Shown here in pieces: positions 8,177-19,097 of a stretch of DNA of 64,000 bases (positions are counted from its first letter, which is position 1; every line of letters begins with the position of its first letter). The stretch is from the NCBI RefSeq assembly GCF_023555415.1, contig NZ_JAKRYL010000001.1, forward strand, positions 248,001-312,000. The letters are read 5' to 3'. The DNA comes from Halalkalibacter alkaliphilus. GTDB taxonomy: Bacteria; Bacillota; Bacilli; Bacillales; Bacillaceae_D. The notes under the pieces are model-generated. The model was given only the letters and a program-made list of their open reading frames with translations. It had not been told where the DNA came from and made no database searches. Both the position numbers and the translations under genes were made by a program.

Positions 8177-10174
8177 CTAAAATTGCTCTTTAATAAAGTC
8201 TGGGACTTCATCGTCAGGGAAAGTTTGGAAGTCTGGATACATATGTTGATGATAGTAAAAGGCAACAATGTAGGTTCCCTGACTGCTCCAAGTTGTAGTT
8301 CGTAACATTTGTTCCAGTTGTTCTGCGTCGTTAATTCGTAACGCGTCATCACGACTTTCAAGAGTATGATCTAGATTGTTTTCGTGAATATATTCGTAAA
8401 CACTACTATGGTCATCGTTTTTAATAACAATCGCATAGGCAATGTCATCAGCGGTCATTCTTGCTTGATCTAGTAAACCTTTTTGATCTAGCCATTCTTC
8501 AATTTGAACGTATGACTTTTTCCATTGTGAGCGAATTCGTTTGTTATTCGTCCATAAATATTCAACCTCTGCCCATGGAGCGCGATACTCATGGCTTTCT
8601 TCATAGGACTCTTCTTCGATTTCCGATTGTAAGAGTTGATGGAATTCATTCATTTCATCGGGATCAGTAAGAACCAGCCTTTTTCCGCCTTGTGGTACGT
8701 TGAGGGCAATTCGGTCTAATTGCGAAAGGTCATCAACAGCAAGAACTGGATTTTGGTTTCGTTTGTATTCTTGTGATTCCACAATTGGTTTATATAAGCT
8801 TTCATATTGTTCTGCAGGAATACGATATTGTCGTACTAGTCTCTCTCCATTTTTCAACTCATAACCAAATGCCACCAGACGAGACTCTTCGTTATTCGCT
8901 CGGATCGAAGGTTTATCGGCGATAAGCTGTTCGTGGAAAGAGTGAATGTTTTTTATGTTACTTTCATCTTGATAAAAATAACTAGGCCTAATTTCTCTTT
9001 CATAGCCATCAAAATATCGGCCTTCATCGTCATCTAAAAAATGGACAGTGTCTGCAAAATAGACTTCGTGCACATCATCGACATTTGGGATGTTTTTTTC
9101 AAATCCGATCACATCCATTTGTACAAAGAAACCAATGATGATAATGAATACTGCATAAATGGCATAGCCTTTCCATTTCGTAAAAACTCTCCAGCTTTTT
9201 TCTAAAATCATCACGGCAAGGAAATAACCAATGATAGAAGCTGTTACATAACCAAAAACAATCCAACCGGGGGCATCGTTTGTAGTAGCCCCAAAGTATA
9301 ATCCACCGACTAACATCGTACAGAATGTCACACCATATTTAAAAATAGGTTGTAACGGTCGAAACGCGATCGCTTGAGTAGCAGCTTCGACATTCCTTTT
9401 CCTATACATCCATAATGAGCAAAGATAGAAGAAGACAATAAATAGTAGATAGCCGATAAATTCTAGCATCGTTAGTGATGTATGTGTCAGTTCATTCACA
9501 CGTACAAAAGGGATAAGCCTCTCTACATTTTTGTTTAAATAGTAATCCGCAGACAACCCATACAAAGAGAACTGTAGATTCATGAGAACGAGTATGGATA
9601 TCCCAGCGGGAAAGAGTAACATTATATAGATAAGAGCACCTTGCAACACAGACATCCCTGTAAGCAACGCAACAAACACACCAGCAATAAAAACAAATAT
9701 ATTAAAAAAAGAAGTCCATGCTACCCATTCTACGATTGCTTGATAAGATAATAGCTCTTGTAATGGCATGACGCTTCCTAATATTAATAGAACAATCCCT
9801 GTTAAGAGAACAGGCACAAGCAGAATAAGAACACCTAGGATGACATGTAAATGATAAATAGCTTCTCTTTTTATTGGTAGACTGTGCATGTAGTCACTAG
9901 AAAGCTTAACTTGCATATAGCGAAAAATAAAAATAGAAAGCAAGACAGGAATTAAGAACAACAAAAACACTTGAAAAGCGTTTGAAATGGCGAATAAACT
10001 TGTCGAATCCCTTACAAAAATATGATGATAATGCCCATCTCTTGAATAAGCCATTAAAATTTGTAATGGCAATGCAAAAAGCAGGCAGAGGAAATAGGCA
10101 ATTCCGACCCATCCGACACTTCTTAAATCTTGAATCATGATTCCCCGATTAAACGAGAATGTTTTCGATAGCAT
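8177..10174 (-). CDS. ABC transporter permease, YtrC/YtrD-like with large C-terminal domain
   Basis: A 665-residue integral membrane protein. About eight to ten hydrophobic segments occupy residues 25-365 (first pair around 25-45 and 60-80, last IYAVFIIIIGFFV near 345). An approximately 300-residue soluble, acidic C-terminal domain follows, probably outside the membrane. This architecture fits permeases encoded with YtrA/YtrB-type genes in Bacillales. The start is set at ATG 10174: the more 5' ATG at 10183 lies directly against the GAGGG site, whereas 10174 has a proper spacing. It overlaps the ATPase gene by 26 bp, implying translational coupling. Substrate unknown; Ytr systems respond to cell-wall-active antibiotics, so a cell-envelope role is plausible. 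Confidence 0.78.
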   Translation of the reverse strand: MLSKTFSFNRGIMIQDLRSVGWVGIAYFLCLLFALPLQILMAYSRDGHYHHIFVRDSTSLFAISNAFQVFLLFLIPVLLSIFIFRYMQVKLSSDYMHSLPIKREAIYHLHVILGVLILLVPVLLTGIVLLILGSVMPLQELLSYQAIVEWVAWTSFFNIFVFIAGVFVALLTGMSVLQGALIYIMLLFPAGISILVLMNLQFSLYGLSADYYLNKNVERLIPFVRVNELTHTSLTMLEFIGYLLFIVFFYLCSLWMYRKRNVEAATQAIAFRPLQPIFKYGVTFCTMLVGGLYFGATTNDAPGWIVFGYVTASIIGYFLAVMILEKSWRVFTKWKGYAIYAVFIIIIGFFVQMDVIGFEKNIPNVDDVHEVYFADTVHFLDDDEGRYFDGYEREIRPSYFYQDESNIKNIHSFHEQLIADKPSIRANNEESRLVAFGYELKNGERLVRQYRIPAEQYESLYKPIVESQEYKRNQNPVLAVDDLSQLDRIALNVPQGGKRLVLTDPDEMNEFHQLLQSEIEEESYEESHEYRAPWAEVEYLWTNNKRIRSQWKKSYVQIEEWLDQKGLLDQARMTADDIAYAIVIKNDDHSSVYEYIHENNLDHTLESRDDALRINDAEQLEQMLRTTTWSSQGTYIVAFYYHQHMYPDFQTFPDDEVPDFIKEQF

Positions 10175-11048
10175 AGCCGACATCCCTCATTTCATAAATA
10201 AAAATCTCTTCAAGAGTGAGTGGTAAAATATCAAATAGAACAGGGTGGAACGTATCGATATGAGAGGTTACCTTATCCTGCTTCCCTCTAACAATATATA
10301 AACGCACACTCCCACGTTCTTCCTTATATAAAATATCAAATCCATGTAAGAAAACAGCTGGTACTTCTTGCTTGAAGGCAACCTGAATCTTATGAACATC
10401 CGATTTTAAATCATCCAAATCTTTTTCAATCCTTAGTTGACCATGATGCAAGATCCCAACCTGATCACAGAGGTCCTCTACTTCACGTAAGTTATGAGAA
10501 GAAATTAAGATCGTCATTTCACGCTCAGCAACATCTTGGACTAGCAAGTTTTTCACCTTTTGCCGCATTACGGCATCAAGACCATCAAAGGGTTCGTCTA
10601 AAATTAAGATGTCTGGCATCGTTGATAACGTAAGCCAAAAAGATACTTGTCTTTGCATTCCCTTTGACAGACGGTGCACCTTTTTGTTGACATCAATGTT
10701 GAAAACATCTTTTAAACTCTGAAACCGTTCCTCGTTCCAATTAACATACATACTTTTATAAAACTGTGCGGCTTGTTTAATGGTTGAGTTCGGGAAGAAA
10801 AATAATGAATCAGCAAGAAATATAATCCTTTGTTTCCATTGAACATTTTCAAAGATTGGCTCTCCACTTATCAAAATTTCTCCTGAATCTTGCTTATAAA
10901 TACCGGCAATCATTTTTAATAACGTTGTTTTCCCAGCACCATTTGAGCCAAGCAGACCGTAGATCGAACCTTTTTTAATATGGAGATTAATACCTTGAAC
11001 GGCTTCGAGTTCGTCAAATCCCTTTTTAATGTTCCTCACTTCAATCAT
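10149..11048 (-). CDS. ABC transporter ATP-binding protein, YtrB-like
   Basis: A 299-residue ATPase that would energise the adjacent permease. Walker A is GSNGAGKT (about residues 34-41), the signature is LSKGMQRQ (about 132), and Walker B with D-loop is ILILDEPFDGLD (about 153). The last ~80 residues form the extra domain usual for exporter-type ATPases. A strong AAAGGAGG site precedes the ATG. The gene overlaps both neighbours: its start lies within the 3' end of the regulator gene by 8 bp and its end within the permease gene. Confidence 0.88.
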   Translation of the reverse strand: MIEVRNIKKGFDELEAVQGINLHIKKGSIYGLLGSNGAGKTTLLKMIAGIYKQDSGEILISGEPIFENVQWKQRIIFLADSLFFFPNSTIKQAAQFYKSMYVNWNEERFQSLKDVFNIDVNKKVHRLSKGMQRQVSFWLTLSTMPDILILDEPFDGLDAVMRQKVKNLLVQDVAEREMTILISSHNLREVEDLCDQVGILHHGQLRIEKDLDDLKSDVHKIQVAFKQEVPAVFLHGFDILYKEERGSVRLYIVRGKQDKVTSHIDTFHPVLFDILPLTLEEIFIYEMRDVGYAIENILV

Positions 11049-11430
11049 GTTCTTCTCCTCCTTTCACCGATTTCTCTGCAATATCAAGTAAAGATAGAAT
11101 ATCTTCTTTGTCCATCCCTAAATACATGGCTTCCGATAAGAGTTTAATCAGCTCTTGTTTCATTTTTTTCACCTTTTCCTCATTTATTGTTTCTGATTGA
11201 GGGGCTACAAATTTCCCTTTACCTGGAATCGAATAAATGTACCCTTGATGCTCTAGCTCCCGATATGCTTTTTGAATTGTATTTGGATTAATCGTTAATT
11301 GTTGCGAGAGAACTCTTACAGACGGGAGCTGCTCATCAGGTTGATAAACTTCGTGAATAATTAGCTCTTTCATTTTCTCAACTAACTGTTCATAAATCGG
11401 CTTCCTGCTACGTGTATCTAACTGGAACAT
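11041..11430 (-). CDS. GntR-family regulator, YtrA-like
   Basis: A 129-residue regulator of the short YtrA subfamily: a winged helix-turn-helix (about residues 10-75, with RVLSQQLTINPNTIQKAYRELE) and only a ~45-residue helical tail for dimerisation, with no sugar or fatty-acid domain. Such proteins autoregulate ABC-transporter operons. It is the first gene of this one; the ABC ATPase gene begins inside its last codons. Direct repeats ACTAACTG lie 32 bp upstream and are its likely operator. Identity to B. subtilis YtrA at the family level is firm; the inducer is unknown. Confidence 0.85.
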   Translation of the reverse strand: MFQLDTRSRKPIYEQLVEKMKELIIHEVYQPDEQLPSVRVLSQQLTINPNTIQKAYRELEHQGYIYSIPGKGKFVAPQSETINEEKVKKMKQELIKLLSEAMYLGMDKEDILSLLDIAEKSVKGGEEHD

Positions 11431-11461
11431 GGCTTCCCCCTTTCTAGGATGTCTATTTTGT

Positions 11462-11478
11462 ACTAACTGAACTAACTG
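11462..11478. promoter_or_regulatory. Candidate YtrA-like operator (direct repeat)
   Basis: ACTAACTG occurs twice in tandem (11462-11469 and 11471-11478), flanked by GTAC on both sides (11460-11463 and 11478-11481). YtrA-type regulators are described as binding GTAC/AGTAC-containing inverted sites close to their own promoter, and this lies 32-48 bp before the regulator's start. Confidence 0.45.
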
Positions 11479-11481
11479 TAC

Positions 11482-11705
11482 TATTTATCATAATACAGTT
11501 TTAATTATATATAAATTGGCTGGTTTTGCAATACTTTTCCAATAAATAAATCATTTTGATTACTGGCGCTAGCCTAATACTCTTCAAACTTTGCTTAAAA
11601 AAACGTTATTGTATTGGTATCTTCTCGTATTTGACTAAATTAATGATCGTCTTCAGCTGATAACATAACTTGTTTTTATTCCTTACATTCTAAAAATCAA
11701 AAAAA
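11482..11705. other. Intergenic region
   Basis: Together with the operator and terminator beside it this makes a ~380-bp gap between the Ytr-like operon and the uxuB end. I see no gene in it; it should contain the promoter for the Ytr-like operon. Confidence 0.4.
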
Positions 11706-11765
11706 CAGTGGAAATCTAGGAGCATAAAAGGTTATAAAACCTTTTCAACTTCCTAGATACCACTG
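11706..11765 (-). terminator. Terminator of the uronate operon
   Basis: A long imperfect hairpin with outer stem CAGTGG / CCACTG, middle CTAGGA / TCCTAG and inner AAAAGGTT / AACCTTTT. On the minus strand it is followed by TTTTTTTGATTTTT. It lies 43 bp past the uxuB stop. Confidence 0.8.
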
Positions 11766-11807
11766 CTTTTTTTGGTATGTCATCTATTCTCTCGCTTAGA
11801 TGTTGTA

Positions 11808-12656
11808 TTACACTCCTGCATAGGATAAAAATCCTCCATCAACCGGGACAGTAATCCCTGTAATAAATCCTGACATATTTTCATCTGACAACCAAATTAA
11901 TGTGCCAAGTAAATCTTCAGGTGTTCCAAACCTTTGCATCGGAGTATGAGCTAATATTTTGTGAGAGCGCTCTGTTAAGGAGCCATCTTCATTCGTCAAC
12001 AATCTTTTATTTTGTTGTGTAAGGAAAAATCCAGGTGCAATTGAATTGACTCTAATCCCAACTTCAGCCATATGTACCGCTAACCATTGTGTGAAATTAT
12101 CAATACCTGCCTTTGCCGCACTATATGCTGGCACCTTTGTCATTGGTGACGGCGCACTCATCGAAGACATATTAATAATGGTTGCCCCTTTTTTATTCAT
12201 CATTTTCTTTGAAAATACTTGAGTTGGAATAATCGTACCAATTAAATTTAAATTAAAGACAAACTGAAAGCCTTCTGTAGTTAGATCGAAAAATGTCTTT
12301 AGCTCCTTATTTTCGAGATCCTCTAGTTTTAACGTTTCATTTGTAGTTGAACCATCTGGATGATTCCCACCAGCCCCATTTATTAAAATATCACACTCAC
12401 CGAGCTGTTCTGCAATGAGGGCTTCTGCTTCTTTTACGCTTTCAACATCTAGGACATCACAAGAAACTGCAAGAGCCGTACCACCATTCTCACGTATTTC
12501 TTGTTCAACTACCTTACCTTTTTCAAGCTGGCGATTTAATATCGCCACCTTTACACCTTGCCTGCCAAGTTCTTTAGCCATTGCCCCACATAATACACCA
12601 CTTCCACCAGTAATCACCGCTACTTTCCCTTTCAAATTTTCATTGATTGGTAACAT
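11808..12656 (-). CDS. uxuB: D-fructuronate reductase (D-mannonate oxidoreductase), SDR type
   Basis: A 282-residue short-chain dehydrogenase expected to reduce D-fructuronate to D-mannonate with NAD(P)H, the second step of glucuronate breakdown. Visible are the cofactor loop TGGSGVLCG (residues 17-24), NGAGG (93-97), and catalytic Ser165 region with Tyr178 and Lys182 in PAYSAAKAG. This SDR type is the Gram-positive UxuB, unrelated to the E. coli enzyme. The unusual TGGSGVLC loop and the [16 protein letters not shown] insert match the B. subtilis protein as I recall it. An AGGAGG site precedes the ATG. It overlaps the uxuA 3' end by 25 bp and is last in the operon. Confidence 0.9.
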   Translation of the reverse strand: MLPINENLKGKVAVITGGSGVLCGAMAKELGRQGVKVAILNRQLEKGKVVEQEIRENGGTALAVSCDVLDVESVKEAEALIAEQLGECDILINGAGGNHPDGSTTNETLKLEDLENKELKTFFDLTTEGFQFVFNLNLIGTIIPTQVFSKKMMNKKGATIINMSSMSAPSPMTKVPAYSAAKAGIDNFTQWLAVHMAEVGIRVNSIAPGFFLTQQNKRLLTNEDGSLTERSHKILAHTPMQRFGTPEDLLGTLIWLSDENMSGFITGITVPVDGGFLSYAGV

Positions 12657-13729
12657 AACGCTTCCTCCTTTTTTGTACGCTCAAGCAAATCCCAAATACC
12701 CCATAAATACATAATCCCAAGTCCTCGATCATATAGTCCATAACCAGGTCTACACTTTTCACCCCAAATATGACGGCCATGATCCGGTCTTGCATAACCT
12801 GTAAATCCTATTTCATGGTAAGCTTTCATAATCTCCAAAATATCAACAGTACCGTCAGATGAGCGATGAGATGTTTCAATGAAATCGCCGTTGTCATACG
12901 TTTTGACATTGCGAATATGAGCAAAATGAATTCGGCACGCAAACTCTCTTATCATTTCAGCTACGTCATTAGTGGGATTTGCACCTAATGATCCACTGCA
13001 AAGAGTCAACCCATTAGCAGGACGATCAACAAGCTTTAAGAAACGATGAATGTTCTCTTTGTTAATGATAATTCTTGGCAAACCAAAAACAGAAAACGGA
13101 GGGTCATCTGGATGAATGGCCATTTTTATATCGTTCTCTTCAGCAACTGGTATGATTTCTTCTAAAAAGTATTGCAAGTTTACCCATAAATCTTCTTCTG
13201 TCACGTATTTGTATTGTTCAAAAAGCTTAGATAAAGATTGGAGCCTCTCAGGTTCCCACCCTGGCATTGTGAGGGTTGAGTTGCCGGCGATTTCTTTCAC
13301 TAATTCCACCGGATCAAGGTCTTTAATTTTAGCATTCTCGAAAAAGAGAGCTGTTGATCCATCTTCTAGTTCTTTAAACAGGTCCGTCCGAGTCCAATCA
13401 AATACAGGCATAAAGTTATAGCAAATAACCTTCACACCCGCCTGAGCCAACTTCTCAATCGTTCGCTTATAATTAGCAATATAGCGATCTCTTGTAGGCA
13501 ACCCGAGTTTAATATCCTCATGTACGTTCACGCTTTCAACAACATCGATGTGAAAACCATGTTGGTTAGCAAGCTCTTTTACTTCCATAATGCGATCTAA
13601 CGGCCATTCTTCTCCTGCTGGAATGTCATGAAGTGCCCAAACAATTCCCTCTACCCCTGGGATTTGTTTCACGTGCTCCAAAGGGATTAGGTCATTGCCT
13701 TCCCCAAACCACCGAAATGTCATTTTCAA
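12632..13729 (-). CDS. uxuA: D-mannonate dehydratase
   Basis: A 365-residue TIM-barrel enzyme that dehydrates D-mannonate to 2-keto-3-deoxygluconate (KDG). Recognised by [11 protein letters not shown] at the N terminus, [46 protein letters not shown] and [23 protein letters not shown] metal-site segments, with His and Cys ligands of Mn2+/Fe2+ expected in these. Start: TTG at 13729 or ATG at 13723; I keep the longer, but the ATG is equally credible. The gene begins inside uxaC (about 38-bp overlap) and ends inside uxuB, so the three are tightly coupled. Confidence 0.93.
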   Translation of the reverse strand: MKMTFRWFGEGNDLIPLEHVKQIPGVEGIVWALHDIPAGEEWPLDRIMEVKELANQHGFHIDVVESVNVHEDIKLGLPTRDRYIANYKRTIEKLAQAGVKVICYNFMPVFDWTRTDLFKELEDGSTALFFENAKIKDLDPVELVKEIAGNSTLTMPGWEPERLQSLSKLFEQYKYVTEEDLWVNLQYFLEEIIPVAEENDIKMAIHPDDPPFSVFGLPRIIINKENIHRFLKLVDRPANGLTLCSGSLGANPTNDVAEMIREFACRIHFAHIRNVKTYDNGDFIETSHRSSDGTVDILEIMKAYHEIGFTGYARPDHGRHIWGEKCRPGYGLYDRGLGIMYLWGIWDLLERTKKEEALCYQSMKI

Positions 13730-15155
13730 CGTGTCCCAGCTCCTTCCCCTCTACTTGATCGAATCCTAAATAGTTCTCAATGTTTGAATAACTAATGTCT
13801 TTTACTATCTTTCCTAGCTGTTCAAAATCAGCTGGGTATTCTCCATTTTCAACCCACTTACCGATTACATTGCAAAGAATTCTCCTAAAATATTCATGTC
13901 TAGTATAGGAAAGAAGACTTCTAGAATCCGTAAGCATACCAACGAAGTTAGATAATACCCCTACATTTGCTAATGTTTTTATTTGGTCTTCCATTCCATC
14001 ACGCTGATCATTAAACCACCAAGCTGTTCCAAATTGGATTTTACCTGGTACTTCACTTTGAAAATTTCCAGCCAATGTAGCAACCATGTAATTATCACGC
14101 GGATTCAAGCAATACAAAATGGTCTTAGGCAAACAATCATTTATTTCTAACTCATTTAACAAATTTGCTAGATCCTGTGCATACGTAAAGTCTGCAATGG
14201 AATCAAATCCTGTATTTGGCCCTACTTTTTTTATCATTTTTGTATTTGCATTTCTGAGTCCACCAATATGTAGCTGCATCGCCCAACCCTTTTTAGCATA
14301 AAGTTGCCCTAAATAGACCATAAGTGCTGATTTGTATTGCACCACTTCTTCTTCATTGATTATTTCATTTGCTAGCGCTTTATTGAAAATCGTTTCTATA
14401 TCAGATTCATGAGAGGTTCTATAGAAAGATGAATCTAATCCATGATCTGATAAACGGCATCCAACATCATGAAAATAATTCACTCGATCTTCCAATGCCT
14501 TTTTAAAATCTTGATAGGTAGCAATGTTTCTATTTGAAACCAACTCAAGCTCTTTTACCCAATCGCTAAATGAGTTCTTTTCAATATTTAATGCTCCATC
14601 CGGACGAAACGTAGGCAAAACCTTGACAGAAAAGGTTGGATCTTCTTTTAGCTGCTTATGATAAAAAAGAGAGTCTACAGGATCATCTGTTGTACATAAC
14701 GCCTTCACTTTAAATTGATTAATGATCTCTTTTGCTGTTAAATCACCTGTTTGCAATTCTTTATTACATGTTTCCCATATGAACTCCGCTGTTTCTGGGG
14801 TCAGAACTTCATTAATCCCAAAGCAACGCTGCAGCTCGAGATGAGTCCAGTGATAAAGAGGGTTTCCTATAAGGTTTGGAACCGTCTCTGCCCATTTTAG
14901 AAACTTATCTTTAACACTTTTTTCACCTGTCACATACTCTTCAGATACTCCATTTGCTCGCAATGCTCTCCATTTATAATGATCATCACCAAGCCATACT
15001 TCTGTGATTGTAAAAAACCTTTTGTTCTCTGCTATTTCTTTTGCTGAAAGGTGGCAATGATAATCAATTATCGGCATATCTTTTGCATAGTCATGAAATA
15101 ACCTCTTTGCCGTTTCCGTTTCTAACAAAAAGTCCTGATTCATAAATGAATTCAC
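13692..15155 (-). CDS. uxaC: Glucuronate isomerase
   Basis: A 487-residue amidohydrolase-fold isomerase converting D-glucuronate to D-fructuronate (and galacturonate to tagaturonate). The metal-site HCHLSA near residue 33 (IIDYHCHLSAKEIAE), the N-terminal MNQDFLLETETAKRLFHDYA and the AWWFNDQRDGMEDQI segment are typical of UxaC. Length is near the 470 of other members. It follows the GntR regulator by 87 bp, where a hairpin and a CRE-like box lie. First of uxaC-uxuA-uxuB. Confidence 0.94.
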   Translation of the reverse strand: MNSFMNQDFLLETETAKRLFHDYAKDMPIIDYHCHLSAKEIAENKRFFTITEVWLGDDHYKWRALRANGVSEEYVTGEKSVKDKFLKWAETVPNLIGNPLYHWTHLELQRCFGINEVLTPETAEFIWETCNKELQTGDLTAKEIINQFKVKALCTTDDPVDSLFYHKQLKEDPTFSVKVLPTFRPDGALNIEKNSFSDWVKELELVSNRNIATYQDFKKALEDRVNYFHDVGCRLSDHGLDSSFYRTSHESDIETIFNKALANEIINEEEVVQYKSALMVYLGQLYAKKGWAMQLHIGGLRNANTKMIKKVGPNTGFDSIADFTYAQDLANLLNELEINDCLPKTILYCLNPRDNYMVATLAGNFQSEVPGKIQFGTAWWFNDQRDGMEDQIKTLANVGVLSNFVGMLTDSRSLLSYTRHEYFRRILCNVIGKWVENGEYPADFEQLGKIVKDISYSNIENYLGFDQVEGKELGHVENDISVVWGRQ

Positions 15156-15190
15156 TTAATCACCTCAGTTACCAAGTTTTATCGCCTTAA

Positions 15191-15232
15191 AGGCAGCGCT
15201 TTCAAATGTTGTAGCAAACAACCAGCTGCCTG
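15191..15232 (-). promoter_or_regulatory. Hairpin with CRE-like sequence upstream of uxaC
   Basis: AGGCAGC / GCTGCCT flank a smaller GTTGT / ACAAC stem. The left part read on the minus strand is TTTGAAAGCGCTGCC, which resembles a CcpA catabolite-response element (about 12 of 14 conserved positions). It could be a regulatory or mRNA-processing site between uxuR and uxaC. Confidence 0.4.
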
Positions 15233-15242
15233 GCTATTTGAC

Positions 15243-15926
15243 CTATTTAAAATACATCGGATAACGTTCTTTTAATTTTCCCTGATCTTCATTCACTAGC
15301 GTTAGATGCTCTGTTATGATCATTTTCGCTTTAACCGCATTCTTTTCTCGAATCGCGTGAATCATCTCTTCATGTTGTTGTAAAATGGTATCCCAATTAT
15401 GTTCTTCTGTTAAACTAAGCATTCTAACTCGGTTTAAATGAACATTCATTTGTTGAATAATATTCCAGATCCTTTTCTTTCCACAACCTTCAGATATGGT
15501 TTCATGAAACTCTTCATCAAGCTCAAAAAATTTCTTATAATCCTTCATTTCAACACAACGCTTTTGTATATAAAAATTAAACTCTAATTTCTGCACATAC
15601 TCAGGGGGAAAGACGCTGCATGCTAATTCTATGGCAGCTCTTTCTAAATGCTCACGAATAAATCGGGCTTCCTCTACATGCTTTAAATCAATTAGTGCAA
15701 CAAATGATCCCCTTTGCGGATAGACCTCTAATAATTCATCCTGTACTAGCTTCACAAATGCTTCTCTAACAGGTGTTCTACTAACTTTAAGCATGTCAGA
15801 GATTTCTTTCTCTGAAATATTTAGTCCAGGTTCAAGTTTTAATGAGATAATATTTTCACGTAAAATGGTATAAACATAATCACGTGTTGAAGCGAATTTG
15901 TTTCTTTCATCAAGTTCCAAAATCAC
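15243..15926 (-). CDS. GntR/FCD-family regulator of uronate genes (UxuR-like)
   Basis: A 227-residue FadR-subfamily regulator: winged helix-turn-helix (about 12-80, with EISDMLKVSRTPVREAFVKL) and an FCD domain (about 95-215) that usually binds a metal ion and a carboxylic-acid ligand. A uronate or its derivative is therefore the likely effector. It is directly upstream of uxaC-uxuA-uxuB. A 38-bp inverted repeat 19 bp upstream of its start shares TACCATAC/GTATGGTA with sites near two other genes of the locus. In B. subtilis the uxa genes are controlled by a LacI-type ExuR, so this is a different regulator in the same job. Confidence 0.85.
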   Translation of the reverse strand: MILELDERNKFASTRDYVYTILRENIISLKLEPGLNISEKEISDMLKVSRTPVREAFVKLVQDELLEVYPQRGSFVALIDLKHVEEARFIREHLERAAIELACSVFPPEYVQKLEFNFYIQKRCVEMKDYKKFFELDEEFHETISEGCGKKRIWNIIQQMNVHLNRVRMLSLTEEHNWDTILQQHEEMIHAIREKNAVKAKMIITEHLTLVNEDQGKLKERYPMYFK

Positions 15927-15944
15927 ATTGCTACACCTCCTTAT

Positions 15945-15982
15945 CTAGACTACCATACAAGTAGATTTGTATGGTAGTCTAG
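15945..15982. promoter_or_regulatory. Long palindromic operator of the UxuR-like regulator
   Basis: CTAGACTACCATACAA - GTAGAT - TTGTATGGTAGTCTAG is a perfect 16-bp inverted repeat. It lies just upstream of the GntR/FCD gene and has no T tract, so an operator is more likely than a terminator. The half-site TACCATAC recurs at 19039-19049, 24370-24380 and 24473-24480. Confidence 0.65.
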
Positions 15983-16001
15983 GGTGTTTACAACATCCTA
16001 C

Positions 16002-17749
<1,748 letters not shown>

Positions 17750-17875
17750 ATTATCATCTCCTGAGATAGATTTTACTTAGCCATGAGTTGTCATTTATAA
17801 AAGAAAGCTTCCATCCACCTTAACCAAACAAATACCTGGTCTTAGTACTAACTAGTTCTTGTAACCAACCAGCTC

Positions 17876-18976
17876 TTACTTCGTAGCAACCGGTGTATCA
17901 GCTGTTTCAACTTGAATCGCTTTTTCCTGTGCATCGATACATAATTCCGCTGCTTTAAACGCATGTTCCTGTGTCATCGCATGTTCTGTTCCATTTAAGC
18001 AATCCAAGATGAATTCTCCAAAGAATGGGCAGCCAACTTTTCCGTTGCATTCGAAATGCTTTTCTCCTTCTTGATTAACGAGATACAAATGATCTCCTGA
18101 AGAATCTCTACCAATATCGATATATTTCCTCACTTCGATATACCCTTCCGTTCCTAAAATAATAACTCGGCCGTCTCCCCATGTACCGAGACCATCAGGT
18201 GTAAACCAATCCACTCGGAAATAAAACGTAGCTCCGTTATCAGCAACAAGCGTAGCGTCTCCATAATCTTCAAACTTGGGATATTGTTTAAAATGATAGT
18301 TTGCTACTTTGCTATGTAACACTTTTGCATCGTTTGCTCCTGAGAAATGTAAGAATTGCTCAATTTGGTGACTTCCGATATCGCATAAAATACCTCCATA
18401 ATACTTCGGGTCAAAGAACCAATCAGGTCTAGCATTTGCTCTAGCACGATGTGGCCCTGTACCAATCACTTGTATGACTCGGCCAATAGCCCCTTCTTCA
18501 ATTAATTGACCAGCAAATATCGCACTTTCTACATGCAATCTTTCACTATAATAGATTCCCCATTTCAAGCCCGTTTCTGCCGTTTTTTGTCTAGCTTTTT
18601 CTACTTGTTCCTTCGTTGTAAATGCTGGTTTATCTGCAAAGTAATGTTTGCCATGATCTAGTACTTTAAGCCCTAACCGACAGCGATCAACTGGAATATT
18701 AGCTGAAGCGACCAAGTGAATCGTTGGATCCTGCAATATTTCGTCCTCAGATACAGCTATCATCACTTCCGGATATTTCTCTTTAAACCCATCTACTTTC
18801 TTTTCATCTGGGTCATAGACAGCTACTAATTCCCCTCCTGCTTCTAGCAATCCATTACACATCCCATAAATATGACCGTGATCCAATCCAATCGCAGCAA
18901 AACGGAACTCACCTTTTTCAACAACTTGACTTACTTTCCCTTTAGGCGCATAATTCATGCCATCATTTTTGCTCAT
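17876..18976 (-). CDS. Gfo/Idh/MocA-family oxidoreductase (second)
   Basis: A 366-residue oxidoreductase with Rossmann motif FAAIGLDHGHIYG and a DKP variant of the catalytic motif (HYFADKPAFTTK), then a C-terminal domain with GGILCDIGSHQIEQFL. The GLDHGHIYG loop marks a subgroup different from the neighbouring paralogue. The start is set at ATG 18976, which has GGAGGAGGAT in front; an in-frame ATG at 19021 has no site. A TACCATAC-type operator lies 59-70 bp upstream. Reaction unknown; expression with xylan/uronate genes suggests a hemicellulose-derived sugar substrate. Confidence 0.8.
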   Translation of the reverse strand: MSKNDGMNYAPKGKVSQVVEKGEFRFAAIGLDHGHIYGMCNGLLEAGGELVAVYDPDEKKVDGFKEKYPEVMIAVSEDEILQDPTIHLVASANIPVDRCRLGLKVLDHGKHYFADKPAFTTKEQVEKARQKTAETGLKWGIYYSERLHVESAIFAGQLIEEGAIGRVIQVIGTGPHRARANARPDWFFDPKYYGGILCDIGSHQIEQFLHFSGANDAKVLHSKVANYHFKQYPKFEDYGDATLVADNGATFYFRVDWFTPDGLGTWGDGRVIILGTEGYIEVRKYIDIGRDSSGDHLYLVNQEGEKHFECNGKVGCPFFGEFILDCLNGTEHAMTQEHAFKAAELCIDAQEKAIQVETADTPVATK

Positions 18977-19034
18977 TGTCTTATCCTCCTCCATATGGGT
19001 GCTTTTATAATACTTATTCAATTAACAGTTTAAT

Positions 19035-19050
19035 CATACTAGTATGGTAC
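19035..19050. promoter_or_regulatory. Candidate UxuR-like operator
   Basis: CATACTAGTATG (19035-19046) is a perfect 12-bp palindrome extended by GTAC; on the minus strand it reads GTACCATACTAGTATG. It lies 14 bp before the upstream in-frame ATG and 59 bp before the chosen start of the second Gfo gene. An almost identical sequence is at 24366-24380. Confidence 0.55.
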
Positions 19051-19097
19051 GATTAATTTTAAATGGCTTATGATATGAGGTGAAAAGCATAGGTATC

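Noticed and set aside
15945-15982. Long inverted repeat as a terminator of the lyxose-isomerase gene
   Set aside because: It has no T tract on either side and its half-site recurs at other promoters; an operator fits better.
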